From the NCBI RefSeq assembly GCF_016808095.1, contig NC_068978.1, positions 26,485,306 to 26,549,305 of the forward strand: a DNA stretch of 64,000 nt. Reading direction: 5' to 3'. How positions within the stretch are numbered: position 1 is the stretch's first letter; the number at the start of each line of letters is the position of its first letter. A program made the position numbers and the translations under genes. The DNA comes from Vigna angularis. Lineage: Eukaryota; Streptophyta; Magnoliopsida; Fabales; Fabaceae. The notes under the pieces were generated by a model, which made no database searches, had not been told where the DNA came from, and saw nothing but the letters and a program-made list of their open reading frames with translations. Shown here one piece after another: positions 30,222 through 44,667 of the stretch.

Positions 30222-31943
30222 GTAAATTTTAGTATTTTATTATTAATAATAATTTTAATGGATAGAAAATTTTAAATTTTGGATATAAAATTATAGTAAT
30301 TTTAGAAGGAGAGGTTCAAATTTTTGGTAACTTATTTAGTAAATTTTTTTAAATTGAATAGTAAAAAGTAAATAGTAAATAGTAAAAAGTAAATAGTAAA
30401 AATAAATTTTCAGCATTAAGATTTCTTAGCATGGAAGAAAGTAGTAGGTAGAAATTATGATCAGATTTGGTGAGAAAATGATTGAAATATTATTTTTAAA
30501 TAATATTAAAATAATAAATAATATTAAAATATTAATGAATAGTAAATTTTTTTTACTATAAATAGCCATGGGAGGGAAGGGTATTCTGCACCAAGAGAAG
30601 AGAAATCAAGTGAGAGAAAGTTAGAGAGAAATTTTTAGTTGCAAGAAGGGTAGAGGTTTTGAAAGGTTTCGGAGAAATAAATTCAGAGCAAGAGACGTTT
30701 GGAATAGAGGTAGGGGAGCTAACCTTTCTATGTTTTTTTTTATGATTTAATAGTTCTATGCTTTTATATTATGATTTAGTATTATTTTATTACTATTCAT
30801 ATATTGAAATTCTGTGTGAATATTGTTAATGTTTACTCTATGTTTATCTATGTTGAAATTCGGTATAAATATTATATGCTGTTGTTTTGAATCTGTAAAT
30901 AAGAAATTTGTTAAAAACTAGTTGAGGAACACTTTGGCTAAGGAAAGACTTGGTACTTAAGTTGTCCATTGTGACGCACCTCTCTTTCCTGGAAGTCTAC
31001 TCGACAAGTTTTTAACTTAAATCCTATTGAACAGATTGAGTACTGTTAAATTATTATGCAATATATTGAGTTTGTGTGATTATGTGATGATTGTATTTTA
31101 TTATATTGCATTTGAATTTATGCATCTGAACATGTTATGAGTATTATGGGGAGATTTTGTAGGGGTATAATGTGAGTTGAGGAATATGAGTATGGCATGA
31201 GTCTCGTGGAGAGATTCAGTAATATTATGGTATTTGTGTATATGTTGATGTTGAGGGTCCCGTAGTTGGAGGTTATCTTGATACTCTAATAATCATCTAG
31301 TCTCAAGTAGAGAGGGATGAATTATGTGGTGAGAGGAGCAGGAGGTCCTGGTCTATGTGCCGGTTTTGGACATAGTGAGGGGACTAACCTTGTGAATGGT
31401 ATGAAGTATTTTGGAAGTGTATTTGTAAGAAGAAGTAGAAGTCATTCCAAGTGCATAACCTCCCGTGACCGCTCATCAACGTATCATCCGGATGAGTGTC
31501 TATTGGGTATTGTGGCGTCTATTGGGTATTGTGAGACGAGTGTCTAATAGGAATTGTGGTATGAGGGTGTCGAACATAATTATTATATGATGTTTATATC
31601 AAGGTAATTATACATGTTTTAAATGATTTGTTGCATGTTAACTCACCCTACTTGTTTGTGTTTGTTTTGTGTTTGGGTATGTGCGATGATCGTATAATTC
31701 GTTATACGGGAGCAGATGAAGGATTGTCGTCTGATCCAATGCCAATGAAGAGAGAGACAGAAGAATAAGTTAGAAGAATTCGAATTATATTTATGAGTTT
31801 ATAGTTGAAATCTGAGTTTAAAACATGTGTAGATATATATTAACTATGAATTTATAAGTGTGAGATTACGGGATATTACCGTAAATGTAATGTTACAATA
31901 TATAAATTATGAATTATCCAGCGTGAGATATTGGGATGTTACA
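30136..31943 (+). repeat. 3' LTR of the Tekay element
   Basis: 1,808 bp. It is collinear with the 5' LTR but has a longer (AT)n tract (30162-30218) and about eight substitutions that I could count by eye. It ends GGGATGTTACA before the GAAAT duplication. Confidence 0.95.
31691..31708 (+). other. LTR hairpin with TTCG loop (3' LTR)
   Basis: Identical copy of the CGTATAA-TTCG-TTATACG stem-loop of the 5' LTR. Confidence 0.6.
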
Positions 31944-31948
31944 GAAAT

Positions 31949-32959
31949 TGATCGAGTAGATGTGGAGATTACTCCGTCGTGATTTTCTAGGAGCTTTCTG
32001 ATCGTCAAACAGATGATCCAGAAATTAAAATTTTTAGAGAGAAGGTAGAGAACTTTAGAAAAGTGGTTTCTAAAAAGATGATACATTTTTAAATAATCAA
32101 ACTCATTTATAACAAAACTATTTATAAATAAACCATTTAATATTAAAATAACAAAGTCTCACTATTTTTAAACTATCATTATTTCTAAAATATCATTTCC
32201 TAAGATTTTAGAGTTTGGTTGATGGTTGGCCACTTGAACGAATGGGCATATGGTACAATCTTTAAAGCTACCTTACATAAATCATAAAGGTGTTAAGTCA
32301 GAAAGGTGTTTATATAATTTAGGAGTATTATTTAGATTATTGTGAAATCTCTATTTTGTTTTTAAGAGAATTTTTTTACTTCCCTCACATAACCCTTAAA
32401 CGATTAATAAAACTCTTCATACTTAGTTAAAAGATGTGTGATGAGAAATAGATACAATAAGATTGAACAAACTGTGTTATCAGACTATGTAATAAAACTT
32501 ACGAGACTAGTTTTCAGACATTGCAGGACCATATAATATAAAAGATGAAGAAAACATTTTAAGATGATGTATAAAATTTAAAGCTATAAATCACAAATGA
32601 GCAACTAAAGTTGATTTTTCTTAGCATAAACCACCTTTTAACCAACGTTTAAGTAACCCCAGATATCTGAACAAACATTTAAAATTAAAGATATAAAACT
32701 CTAAAATTGGAAACAATATTTCTATCTTTAACCAATCCTGTGAAAACAAATTATCAGTAAAAAATATTATAAATAAATAAAGAACAGAATTTCAACTCGT
32801 TTAAATAGGTATATTCCATATATATACTTATAAACTTCTTATTCTTCTTCTACAGTTACAAATTTCTTATTCTTCTTCTTGAACAAAAGGGTATATATTG
32901 TAAACACAAAAGTAAACCTAAAATAACAAACAATGTAGTATTGATTTTTCTGAATTAGC
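31949..32959. other. Downstream flank of copy B, no gene seen
   Basis: AT-rich. 32360-32470 is a direct repeat of the segment at 22395-22510. From about 32860 the sequence matches the 3' flank of copy A (TTCTTATTCTTCTTCTTGAAC), probably the 3' untranslated region shared by the paralogs. Confidence 0.5.
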
Positions 32960-35900
32960 TTATTCAGAGAGCTTTATGAGCTTAGCTAAGTCTTTTGGCT
33001 GAGAGAATGGGAACACAGCTTCAGGACCTTCTGAACTTGTTTGCTCCAACCTATAAATATAGTAATTAAATAAAGATAAAATTATTACATTACAATTTTT
33101 TTATATATTTATTACTAATAAATTTATATTATCTTTTTCAATAATATTATTTTAAGACATAAAATTAAAATATTTTTTTTACAATTTAATTTTATATATG
33201 GAAAAATAATTAAATTTATAAAAAGATAAAATTAAAAATTAAAAAATAATATAAAAATTAATTAATACATTAAATCTAAGTTAATCATTAATAACTTATT
33301 AAATGATCAAATAATTAGAAATTATGAAAAGATAAAACTAAATAAAAAAAATAACATAGGGAACAAAATAATATTTTAATATAAGTTAGTAAACGATAGT
33401 AAAATAATAAAGAATATCTTATGACTATTCCTTCACGAAGAATCTATATTAATACAGGGAAATTTTTTTAGTCCATATATATTTTTCTATGTTTATTCTT
33501 TAAGTAGTTATTTTTTTAAACTAAATAATTATTTTACTATTTTTACTTTTTAAGTGATTATTTATTTAAATTTAATCATTTTTAAACTAAAATAATTATA
33601 TTACCATTTTTTTCAAATGATTGTTTATTTAAATTTATCTGTTTTTTAAATTAAATTAATTATTTACAAAATAAAAAAAGGAGAAACATATCCTAAACAT
33701 GTGTTAAGTAAATTAGAAAGTAGATCATGCATTAAAAGATGAAAATAGGTTTCCTTCACCTATAAATTTACGCTTTCATTAATAGTTATTGAAGAGTACA
33801 TGGTATGCATGAGGTAACTTCAAAAATCCCTCGTATATATCGTCACCAAAATTTCCTAAATTTATACTTATAATTATTTTATGCTGAAGTTAATTTAATT
33901 TAATATTTTTATTGCTTAAAAGTCTTTCCGAAAAAAAACAAACTTGTCTGATCTTTATAAACGAAATTCATTTTTAATTTTTTATTATTTGGTACGCTAC
34001 ATGTATGAACTAAATTAGTAATGTATTAGGTGAGATTCATGAGAAATATTTATCTTAATAGTAACAATTTTATTACTAGTAGTAATAAATTTTTTTTAAA
34101 TGGAAAATATAATTAATAAGCTTATATAAATAAAACGTGATAAGTTAAACAAAAATTTACAGTAGCTTAGATGGTAAATATCTTGTAACACTTGGGATAT
34201 GGTGTAAGGACCGTGATTTTAGGAGTGGTGGGGACACTACTTGTTTGTTTGGAGTGGAATTATTGAGGGAAGGAGAAAAGGAAAGGGGGGCATTTTACGG
34301 GGGAGGCTTGGCAGAAAGGGAGCTCTCATTTTTGGCATGTGAGAGAGAGAGAGCCGTGAAGGTGAGGCAGCAGCAAAAGGGAATGGAGCCTTCCTCCCTC
34401 CATTTTTCCAGCCGTCCAGCCGTACAAAGAGCACCGTGGAAGTTGCACCAAATTCAGAAGGGCTGAGAGGAGGAGCTGGGATGTACATCTGGTGAGAGGG
34501 GAGTCCTTGCAGGGAGAAGAAGTGAAGAACTCTTAAAGATTGGAAGAAGATCAAACTCTCTGGAAGTGATTCGAGGAGGTCTTCAAGAGGTAAGGGGAGC
34601 TAGATCTTTTGTTTGATTGTTGATATATACTATGTTTAATGCAGATCTAGGGAGTTTGGGATGAAAAATTGGGGTTTTCTGGGTTCTGGAAAACATGGTG
34701 CGATTTCTGCAGAATTTTGCAGAAACGCGCGTACGTTCAATTTGGTGAGTGAATATGGGACGTTCGTCCCATTCGCTAAGAAGGTTCGGTTTTGTGGTTA
34801 GCGAACGTCAGCGTTCGTCCAAAATGGCTCGTCGGCCAAAATATGTTGAGCGTTCGGTCTTGGCTAGATTTTAATAGTGAGCGTTCGGTATTTAAGTGTT
34901 TCGTTGAGCGTTCGTCCTTAAGTGTTTTCGTTGAGCATTCATCCTTAAGTGTTTCGTTGAGCGTTCGTCCTTAAGTGATTCGTTGAGCGTTCGTCCTTAG
35001 TTTTCGTTGAGCGTTCGTGCTTGGCTTTGGTGAGCGTTCGTTCTTGGCTTTGTGAGCGTTCGTCCTTGGTTTGGTGAGCGTTCGTCATTAGCTTTGTGAG
35101 CGTTCGTCCTTAAGTAGTTATGTGAGCGTTCGTCCTTGGTTTGGTGAGCGTTCGTTCTTGGCTTTGGTGAGCGTTCGTTCTTGGCTTTGTGAGCGTTCGT
35201 CCTTGGCTTTGTGAGCGTTCGTCCTTGTATTTGTGAGCGTTCGTCCTTGGTTATGTGAGCGTTCGTCCAAACAGTGTGATATTGAGCGTTCGTCCAAACA
35301 CTGTTATATTGAGCGTTCGTCCAAACAGTGATATAGTGACCGTTCGACCAAACAGTGATATAATGAGCGTTCGTCCAAACAGTGATATAGTGAGCGTTCG
35401 TTCAAACAGTGAGATAGCGAGTGTTCAACCTTGATAATAATTATTCTAAGTTAGTGATCGTTCATTCCAACAGTATTCATTTTGAGTGAGGTGTTCGGTT
35501 TAAGCGTTCGGCCTTTATTTGATATTATAAGTTATGAATCTTGAGCGTTCGGTCCTAATTGGATAAATCTTAAGTTGAAATCTCTGAACGTTCGGTCTTA
35601 TTAGCGATTAATGACGTTCGTCCAAAGAGTGTTAGCGTTCGTTCAGATAAAGTCCGTCCAGAAGTATTGTCAAAATGGTTTAGATGACGTTCGTCCAATG
35701 AATTATGGTGACGTTCGGCCAAGTGGTGTTCGGCCTAGTGTTTGAAAAGGGCGCTCGTCTAGTGACGTTCGTTCCACAAGTGTTTTGATGAATAGTGTTC
35801 GGATGAATAGTGTATGGATGAATAGTGTTTTGATGAATAGTGTTCGGATGAATAGTATTAGGTTCGAAGTTGATTTTTTACTAGAATTGAATTATGTGTA

Positions 35901-38900
35901 TAAATGTTTGCAATGTATATTGTAATGTGAATCATGTGAAAGTATGTGAATGCATGGTAGATGCTAAATTACTGAGATAATATGATAGATTATTGTGATC
36001 ATCTGATGTAAATGTTGAAATTTGAGAATTTTGTGTGGAATATATGTGGTGATGTGAGCTATGAGAAAATATGAGAATGTATGAAATATGATGAATTATT
36101 GTGATTATATGATGGGAATGATGAATTTGAGTATGATTCGGAAATCTCAAGGAGAGATGGATGAAAGTGGTTATGGGGAATATCGTGGTTGTTTCTGTAT
36201 AATTGTAGGGGCTTCGAAATGGTATGTCTATCCCTACACTCAAAGCATTATTCACACTCAAGTAGAGAAGAATAATGTCAGTGGTGAGAGTAGAGGGAGA
36301 TCCTCGTCTATAGTCTTTGAATTTAGACATAGACAGCTTGGGGGATTTATATTGCTAGCGTTGGAGAAAGACCAGCAGAGCTAGCAAGTGTAGAGACGAC
36401 CAATAGTTCGACAATTATACAAAATCCGGATGAGTCGTGTGAGTATGTAGATTGTGGTTTAATAAGCATGCCTAAGTATTTCTGTATTTAAATCTATGTA
36501 TGATGACGTGAATTAACTGTACTAGGAGATAACATGCTTTTTATATCTAGCTCACCCTTGCATTGTTTTGTTATGTGCTGTTTGGGTATGTTTCTTTGGC
36601 GATGATCATCCACTTGGATGAGAGCAGACGTTGTTGAAGAGGTTTCCCTTGAAGCAAGAGCTGGAGGTTGCTGATGTTGCGGAGTAGTCTTCGTAGAGCT
36701 TCCTGATTAAACACTTGTAGTGTTTAATCCTTTCAACTGTTCAAGTTTAAATTTTCAGTTTCTGTTGGTCCTGAATGACTGTAATTTCATACATGTCGTA
36801 TTCTGACTGTTCTCTATATTTGAATGATGACGTCTTTATTATGTAATATTTGTTATTATATAATCGGGATGTTACATATGGTTTCAAACCTAGAAAAATA
36901 CATTTGTCCAAAAAATATATTTTTATAAAATAAATAAATAAAATATATTGTGAGATGAGTGTTCATTAAAAATTGTGGTATGATGGGATGAATGTCTATG
37001 GTGCAAGATACTATCGACAAATACCAAAATTAACTCCTCCTTAAACCAATTTATTCCACTGAATTAATGCAATCCCAAGCCAGATTATTTAGGACCACCT
37101 TTTTATTTGGGTAATTTAGAAAACACTTTTAAGAGAAGAAAAATTAGAATTTCTTTTATATATAATTTATTTTATAAAAGTTAAGGTGGCCAATCGAGTC
37201 AGCTTTATATATTATTTTTGCTACTCCTAATAAAAGTTCTTTTATATAAATCTTTTGAAAACTATTTCTTTCTTAATTTATACTCAAAGTAAGTTTATCT
37301 TTTAAATACATTCATTCTCTTTCCTTAAAATTAGGTTTTCACTTTTTTGACCTGTTTCTTTTTCTCTTCATCATATTTTTATACTTTTAGTTTCATTAAC
37401 TAAGATAAAATAACTTCTTTTTTTATTTGCACAGAAAGGCTTCTTTTTCTTTCTTTTTTCTTAATCCCATCTTATATTTATTAGCACTCCTTTAATTGAA
37501 AAAGTGTGAGAAAGATACCATTTATATTAAAAAAAATAAACTTAACGAAGGAAAAAAGTTCATTAATAATAATAAAATTTATCGATAAAATTTATCAAGA
37601 AAATTTTATTTTTTCAACGGATTTTCTGTATCGATAAAATTCTGTCAGTAGGATGACATTTTCTTATAGTATTATCTTACAATGAATAATTCTTAAATAA
37701 AAACCAGAAAATGATACTTACTTGTAATTTAGTAGAAAATAGTGTAAAAATATGGAAATTTCGTATTTGAAAATGTGATTTCCTGGACAAAGCCTAGTTC
37801 CTGCTCCAAAGGGAAGGAAGGCTGCTGCCTTGGCATTGTTGCCCTACACATAATAACACACACAAATAAAATTATTTATTCAAAATCACAAAAATAATGT
37901 CTTACATAAATTAATCATATCTTACATCCCATCTTGATGGATTAAATTCTTCTGGATTTGGATAATATTTAGGATTCATATGAATAGCTCTTAACCAAAC
38001 TAGAACTCTCCACCCTTTTGGTATGATATAACCTGAAAATATTTAAAAATGGTTAAGAAAAAATTAGACTTAAATACTAATTTAGTTTCTTGAGAATAAG
38101 TTCATTCAATATACTTATTTTATTTAATAAGATTTCAATTTTAGTTAATTTTTGTTAGTTTATTTTTTTTAAATATCACTTAAATAGTTAATAATATGTT
38201 ACATGTGAGTTTGTGATTTTTTTTTTTACTTTTTTTCATTTTTTAAAAAATTTTAAAATTTTTAATTTTTTCTAATTTAAAAGAAAATTGTCTTTTTTTC
38301 AAGTCAATATCATACCATGTGACAATAATAATGTTAGTGACAATGTCATGTGTTAGTGTGTTAGTGTCTGTGTCATGTGTTAGTGTCTTATTTTCAATTC
38401 AATTCTTATATTTGTTATTTTGATTCAATTTAATCTCAATTCATTTTAAAAGGAACAATATTGTTCCTCTCCAAATTCATACCAAATTTAAAATTTATAT
38501 AAATATTATATTGATATCTTTATTAAAATGAACAATTTTGTTTCTCCCATATTTAGATCAAATTTAATTTTTAATAAAGTGTTCTACAAATACTTATATT
38601 AAAATTCACTATATTATTAGAATATAATTATTAAATTTATGTAATTCTTCCTTTGTTAAAAAATATGATTAAAATTAGTTTAAAATTAGAAAGGAAATTC
38701 TTCATTATTTTTAATTCTATTTTTTTTACATGTAACATAAATATAACGGTAATTTAATAATTATATTTTAATAATATAGTTAGAGTTGGTTTAAAAATAA
38801 TTTCAAAAATATTTAATAAAAATGTGAATTTTAATAAAAGTATTAGTATAATATTTATATAAAATTAAATTTGGTTAATTCAATTTGGAAAAGAACAAAA

Positions 38901-40751
38901 TTACTCAATTTAAAAAAAAAATGAGATTGATTTTAAGACATACCCTCTAGCCATGACCAAGTATACTCAATAAGAATTGGAGTCATTTGTGAAAGGTGTG
39001 TCCAAGCTCTTAATATCATGAGTCTTGTATATAGGCTTAGTAGTGTAGGTTTTCTTTTGGACATTGTATTTGGACCTAGGATTGTAGTGTAGAATTTTGG
39101 ACCTAAAGGAGATGAGTCCTAAGGAGACACCTGGATCTAGAATAAAAACCCTAGTTCAAAGCACAAACCTTCTACAAGTTTGTGGGCTCTTAGACAGAGT
39201 AGTCTCCAAGTTGTTTTCTTTTTGTTATACATATGTTCTTGCCATGTGACATGCTCTTAATGGATAGAATTAGTGATCATGTGTCACACTTCTAGTGGAG
39301 AGGATTAGTGATCATGTTTTCATGTGTTCTCCTCCTAATGGAAATAATTTTTGCCTTAATATCCAAGTTTGTAAAATTAGTGTTTTGTTTCTCCACTTCG
39401 TGAGGCACCTTTAGTGCTACTTAAACTTATAAATAAAGGTGTCTCTCCCATGTAAAAATCACCTTTGAATTGAGTATTGTTATGTGGCTAAATTTATGTC
39501 ATATTACTCAACTTAGGTCACTAAAACTAGATCAACCCATTTAAGTTTTCTCTAGCCACCACTCCTTAAGAGTTTGTCCAACCTCTCTTGAGAGCATCTA
39601 AACATCACCATAACCTTCCCTCTTGCTTGAGTCATATAGCTTGGAGGAGGAGTCATCTTATCACATCAAAATCACCATATATATACAACATATTTTTACC
39701 ACCATCAAGCTTTTGCAAATCATCACCCATTTGAGAGTCTACTCTTGACTTCCGTCATATAGCTTGCATGAGCTTTATTTCCATCAGAATTGATACAAAA
39801 TAACAAATACATGGACAATTGAATATAAAACAATGTCACGTAACATTTAGTGTTGACATGTAGTATTATTACTAACATGTTCTATACTACTATTGTCACG
39901 ATATGCAAACTTGACTTTGTAGACAATTTTTTTGTTAAATTAAGAAAACAAAAGTTGAAATAAAACAAAAAACAAAAAAGATCATAAACTGTTATATGAC
40001 ATATCTTATTTAATACGGTTTACTATTTAGTTTGTCTCAGCAAAAAAAATTAAATCAAAAAAGTTAAAAAAAATTTAGACTTTATTAAAAAAATCACATT
40101 AAATAAATTCAACAAAAATAAAAATCAAATTAGTATTTAAGTTTAAAAGGTAAAATTGAAACCAAATTATTTTAACATGTTTTAAATAAATATGAACAAA
40201 CCATTGATATTGACGTCTTTAGTTGCCTCACGAAAAAGAGAAAATGCAATGTTGGTACGACGTAACATTTCATCAATTACCTGCATGGAATTATTCAAAA
40301 AATTCACCATCTTCTCATTTGTTTTCATATTTTTCAATAAATAAACAAGAAGAAAATAAAAAATTACGTTATTTTGTTTTAAAATGAATTGATTTTTTAG
40401 GAATTAAAATTAATTTATGGAAAATATTAAATATTTTTAGACATAAAGTTTATTTTCGAAATATTATTACCTGGGACAGATAAATCATTTTTTTAATTTC
40501 CTTACGACTTAATTGTTTTTGAGATGATGGTCTTGCCTTCACAATTTCTTCTTGCTCTTTCTGCATGAAAATAATTTATCACAACTCAATTTTTATACAA
40601 AGTCTAGCATAACAAATGTGATTGAAAAAATTTACTAAAATAAATAATTAAATTATTAGTAAAAAAGGTTAAATATATTATCTTAAAATATTCTAAAATT
40701 TGTGATTCATTCATAAACTAAATTATATAAATTATTTCATCTTACGCTTTA

Positions 40752-40820
<69 letters not shown>

Positions 40821-43800
40821 AAATATTATCTTCAACGAACCACATTTGCATGTTATATCATAATCTGATATTAAACTCCAAACTTTGTTTGTCATTTTTG
40901 TCATGAGAAATACTTCAAATATTGTTGTTGGTTAGATACAATGTTTCCTACGACTTTTATATAATGAAGAAATTAATAATTTATAATTTAGTTTAGAACA
41001 AAAGACAATATTTTATAATAATTTAAAGACAAAGAACATATTTAACTCAATTAATAAATATTTTAAACCAATACAATAACTATAAAACATATATTCGTAC
41101 TTAAATTTATTATTGAAGTTGAGTTTTTTTACAGAAATTTTCTACTAATCAAGTCTAATTAAATAAATGTGACTGTAATTTTTAATCCTTGTATTATATG
41201 GTTGTTGTTTGCATGCATGAATTTATTACGTGTTTTTTTTTTCGGAAAGAAAAAACATTTTCTTAAAAAATATTTATTTAAATATATGAATTTTAATATC
41301 ACCATCAAAACAAGATATGTAACCCAAAATATTTTAATTTCGGTCTTGTAAGAATGATGTCTTATTTATTTGTTAGGCATCTTTAAATTCTACCAAATTT
41401 ATTTATACGCTTAGGCAACATTTATTAACCATGTTTAAAGCTTATGAAAATACTAACACATTGGAATTAGATAAGTTTTTGAATTATATTATGTATTCTC
41501 TATAGGTTTTAATTATTTTCATCGGTTAAAATAAAAGTTATAAGATAATTGTTTGGTGAGTAAATTGAAATGAAGAGTGTGAAAAGTTGTGGGTTTTGAA
41601 TTTTCTTAACATAATACTAAATTGTTTTCTTTTTTTATTGTAGATAATTTAATTTAATTAAAAAATTGTTAAACTTAAATATTTAAAAAGTATAATAGGA
41701 AGATAATTATTTTAATTTAAAAAGTAATTAAATTTAAATTAAACGTCATTTAAAGACTAAAATTAGTAAGGTAATTAGTTTAGTCTAGAAAATAGTTATT
41801 AAAGATAAAATTGAAAAAAAAATGTATAAACCAAATGAAACAATCCTTTGAAAAATTAAAATTTATTTTAATTTAACTTAGCTCAGAACCAGATTAGCGT
41901 ACAGGTTTAATCCATTTTCATATCTCTAAGTTAATCTTAATATAATAATGTATAAAAAAACAGCAAAAATTATGCATATAGTACCATTATTAAAAAGATA
42001 AAATAAAATAAAACAAATGTATCATATATAACTATGAATATATGGAACTATAATTTTAAATAGTAATTTTTTGAAATAATATAACAGTTAAAATAAATGA
42101 TAGTTTTTAGGTTAATACCTTAGCTTTTGCAAAGAGTAATGGATGTCTTGTAAGATATAAAATTGAGGAAGTGAAAGCCACTGCAGTGGTTTCGTGAGCA
42201 GCAAAGAGAAGCATTAACAAAATATCTGCAACATCTTCGTCCTTCAATTCCTCACCATTTTCCCCTTTGGCATCCAAAACAAGGTCAATCAGATCTTTCT
42301 TATTATCTCCATTTTTTACCATTTTCATCATTGACCTCCTTTCACCCACTATCGATTCAATTACCTTCGACAACTTCTTTCTTACCTAATACCATACCAT
42401 AAATAAACCAAATAAAGCTCAAATTAGTGACATAACACTGATATTATGTCAATTAATTACAAATAACTTTAAAATTGTAACTTTTTTTTGTAAGAAGAAA
42501 TATAGATTTTGCCATAGGCAAATATTTAATCAATGGTTAAAAACTGATACATTGTTATGATATCTAATTATTGTTGTTGTTCTTCTTCTTATTATTTCGT
42601 TGTTATGGTAGATACTACTATCATAATTATTATTGTATTTATTAGAGTTAAATATATTTTTTATTTTTAAATTATTTTAAAATATTGAGTTTGTTCTAAA
42701 TTAAATATGTACATATTTCATATTTGGACTCTATAAAAGTAATGTAAAACATTATGTTCACTAAAAGTCAAACGAAATGTTTATTATGTAAAACATTATT
42801 CCATAAAGAAGTACAATATATATAATGTCCATGTGTCCGTTTTTAAGAAAATGTTTTATATTTTTATAAAGCAAGTACATACAAATATTTAATTTGAGAA
42901 CGAATTTTAAAAGACTTTGAAGAGAAAAAATATTTAGTTCTAGTTATTATTTTGTTATTGTGATGGTTATTGTTATCATTTTCATTATTAGCACTTATTA
43001 AAAACCAATTTTGGTCTAACTTTTTAATTTTACGTTAAGTTTATTTCTATTTATTTTAGTAAAATTGCACTCTATATCTAATATATTTATTACCATAAAA
43101 GTATATAACTAATTGAAATATCAAAAAGTGAACAAAGAAAATTAATCATTGGATAAAAATGGTAAATATGCATATATTAATCATTAAAAAAATTCAAAAT
43201 CATAAAAGTGAAATTGAAAGAAAAAAATAGATAAAGTTAATAAGAATAATAGTGGTGATATATATAATGAAGATGGTGATAAGATGAAGATGAAAAAGAA
43301 AAGAAATAACCTTGAGTCCTTGATGGAATGCAAAACCAGGAAAGTTAATGGGAAGAGAATATATAGGATTGCATTTGGAGAATTGGTGAAACAAATCTCT
43401 CAACTTTGCAATGTTGTTGGAATGAGTGTGAGAACCCATCAAGATGTGAATAATGACTTCAAAGGAAATCTTTTCCATCTCTTTGAAAACCTGAATGGGT
43501 TGTTTCATTCTGGATAACTCATCCAATGAATTGATCACTATCTTCTCCACAATTTCTAGGTTCATTGCCAACACTTTCTGACCCAAAATCCCAGAACTCA
43601 CCAACTCTCTCAAACCCTTGTGTTCTGCACTGCACACATTGCTCAAAGCCTTGTTTTTCAACAGCTCACTGGTGGATTTTGGATACCCTTGCTTGAAGTT
43701 CTCATCATCATTCAACACTCTCTTGCACATCTCAGGTGTGCAAATGATGATGCTTGGTTTTCCCAGCAAATGAGTTTTGTAGATTCCACTTTCTCCATAT

Positions 43801-44603
43801 CTGAAACATATATTATGCAGTTAATAGAAAGAGATGAACTTTAATATCCTTTATTAACTTTCTAAGTGGGTTTTGGGTTTGGGTTCAATCAAAGTTTTAT
43901 TTCTCTTTTTATTCTTAAAACTATAAATTTTAAAATTTAGTTTATTTTGTGTTAATTAACAGTGACTTCATCCTCATATTCTTCATCCTATTTTTTATTT
44001 TCTTGTATATATTCTACCCCTTTCTTCAAAAGAACCATCTAAAATGTTAAAAGCAAAAGAAAATGAAATATAACATTCATTAGTGAAAAAAAAGACATTT
44101 TATGATAAGCTCCCCGGTGACATACATTTTCGTAATAAAGTAAGAGTTATTATGATGTATTTTAATAAAAAATGTTTTTGTGACGTACTTGACCATGTAT
44201 ATAATAAATGGTTAATTCTAAAAAATATATATTATGATAGATGAATAATTACTTATCATAATATATTCGACATATTATGATAGGTGAAAAGATCTACATA
44301 TTAAAACATTACATGTTATGATAGGTAAATCCAGTTACATCATAATATATTCGTTATATTATGATTGATAAGTGAAAATCTGTTATAATATACTGAACCT
44401 TTTATGATATGTGACATAAAGTACGTTATAATACGTTGAACCTATTATGATGTAATTTTCTGTTACATCATAAAATGCATAGATTTATTATGATGCCTAA
44501 AACTATGATGACAGATCATTAGTCATAATAGATCATTTTTATCAGTCATACAAAGCAATTTTTCTACTAGTGAATGAAGAGAGTAAGATTTTATGATATA
44601 ATG

Positions 44604-44667
<64 letters not shown>

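Larger units (their letters stand above)
23725..31943 (+). mobile_element. Complete Ty3/gypsy retrotransposon, Tekay (Del) chromovirus type
   Basis: An 8.2-kb element with direct LTRs, flanked by the perfect 5-bp target-site duplication GAAAT (23720-23724 and 31944-31948). Order: 5' LTR, tRNA-iMet primer site, single gag-pol ORF, polypurine tract, 3' LTR. RT, RNase H and integrase order, the GPY/F module and a chromodomain-like C-terminus place it with Tekay/Del chromoviruses. I count about eight substitutions between the LTRs over roughly 1,740 aligned bases, apart from the (AT)n length, so insertion was recent. It separates the two P450 paralogs. Confidence 0.95.
34203..36876 (+). mobile_element. 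Solo LTR in intron 7 of copy B
   Basis: Starts TGTAAGGACC and ends GGGATGTTACA, with the perfect 5-bp target-site duplication TATGG at 34198-34202 and 36877-36881. No internal region is present, so it is a solo LTR left by LTR-LTR recombination. It lies opposite to the P450 transcript. It contains a GAGCGTTCGTCC minisatellite, a region related to the Tekay LTR (about 36110-36450), and the conserved motif CTAGCTCACCCTTG near 36547. Small ORFs at 34237-34554, 34792-34974 and 35932-36384 have no recognised product. Confidence 0.9.
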
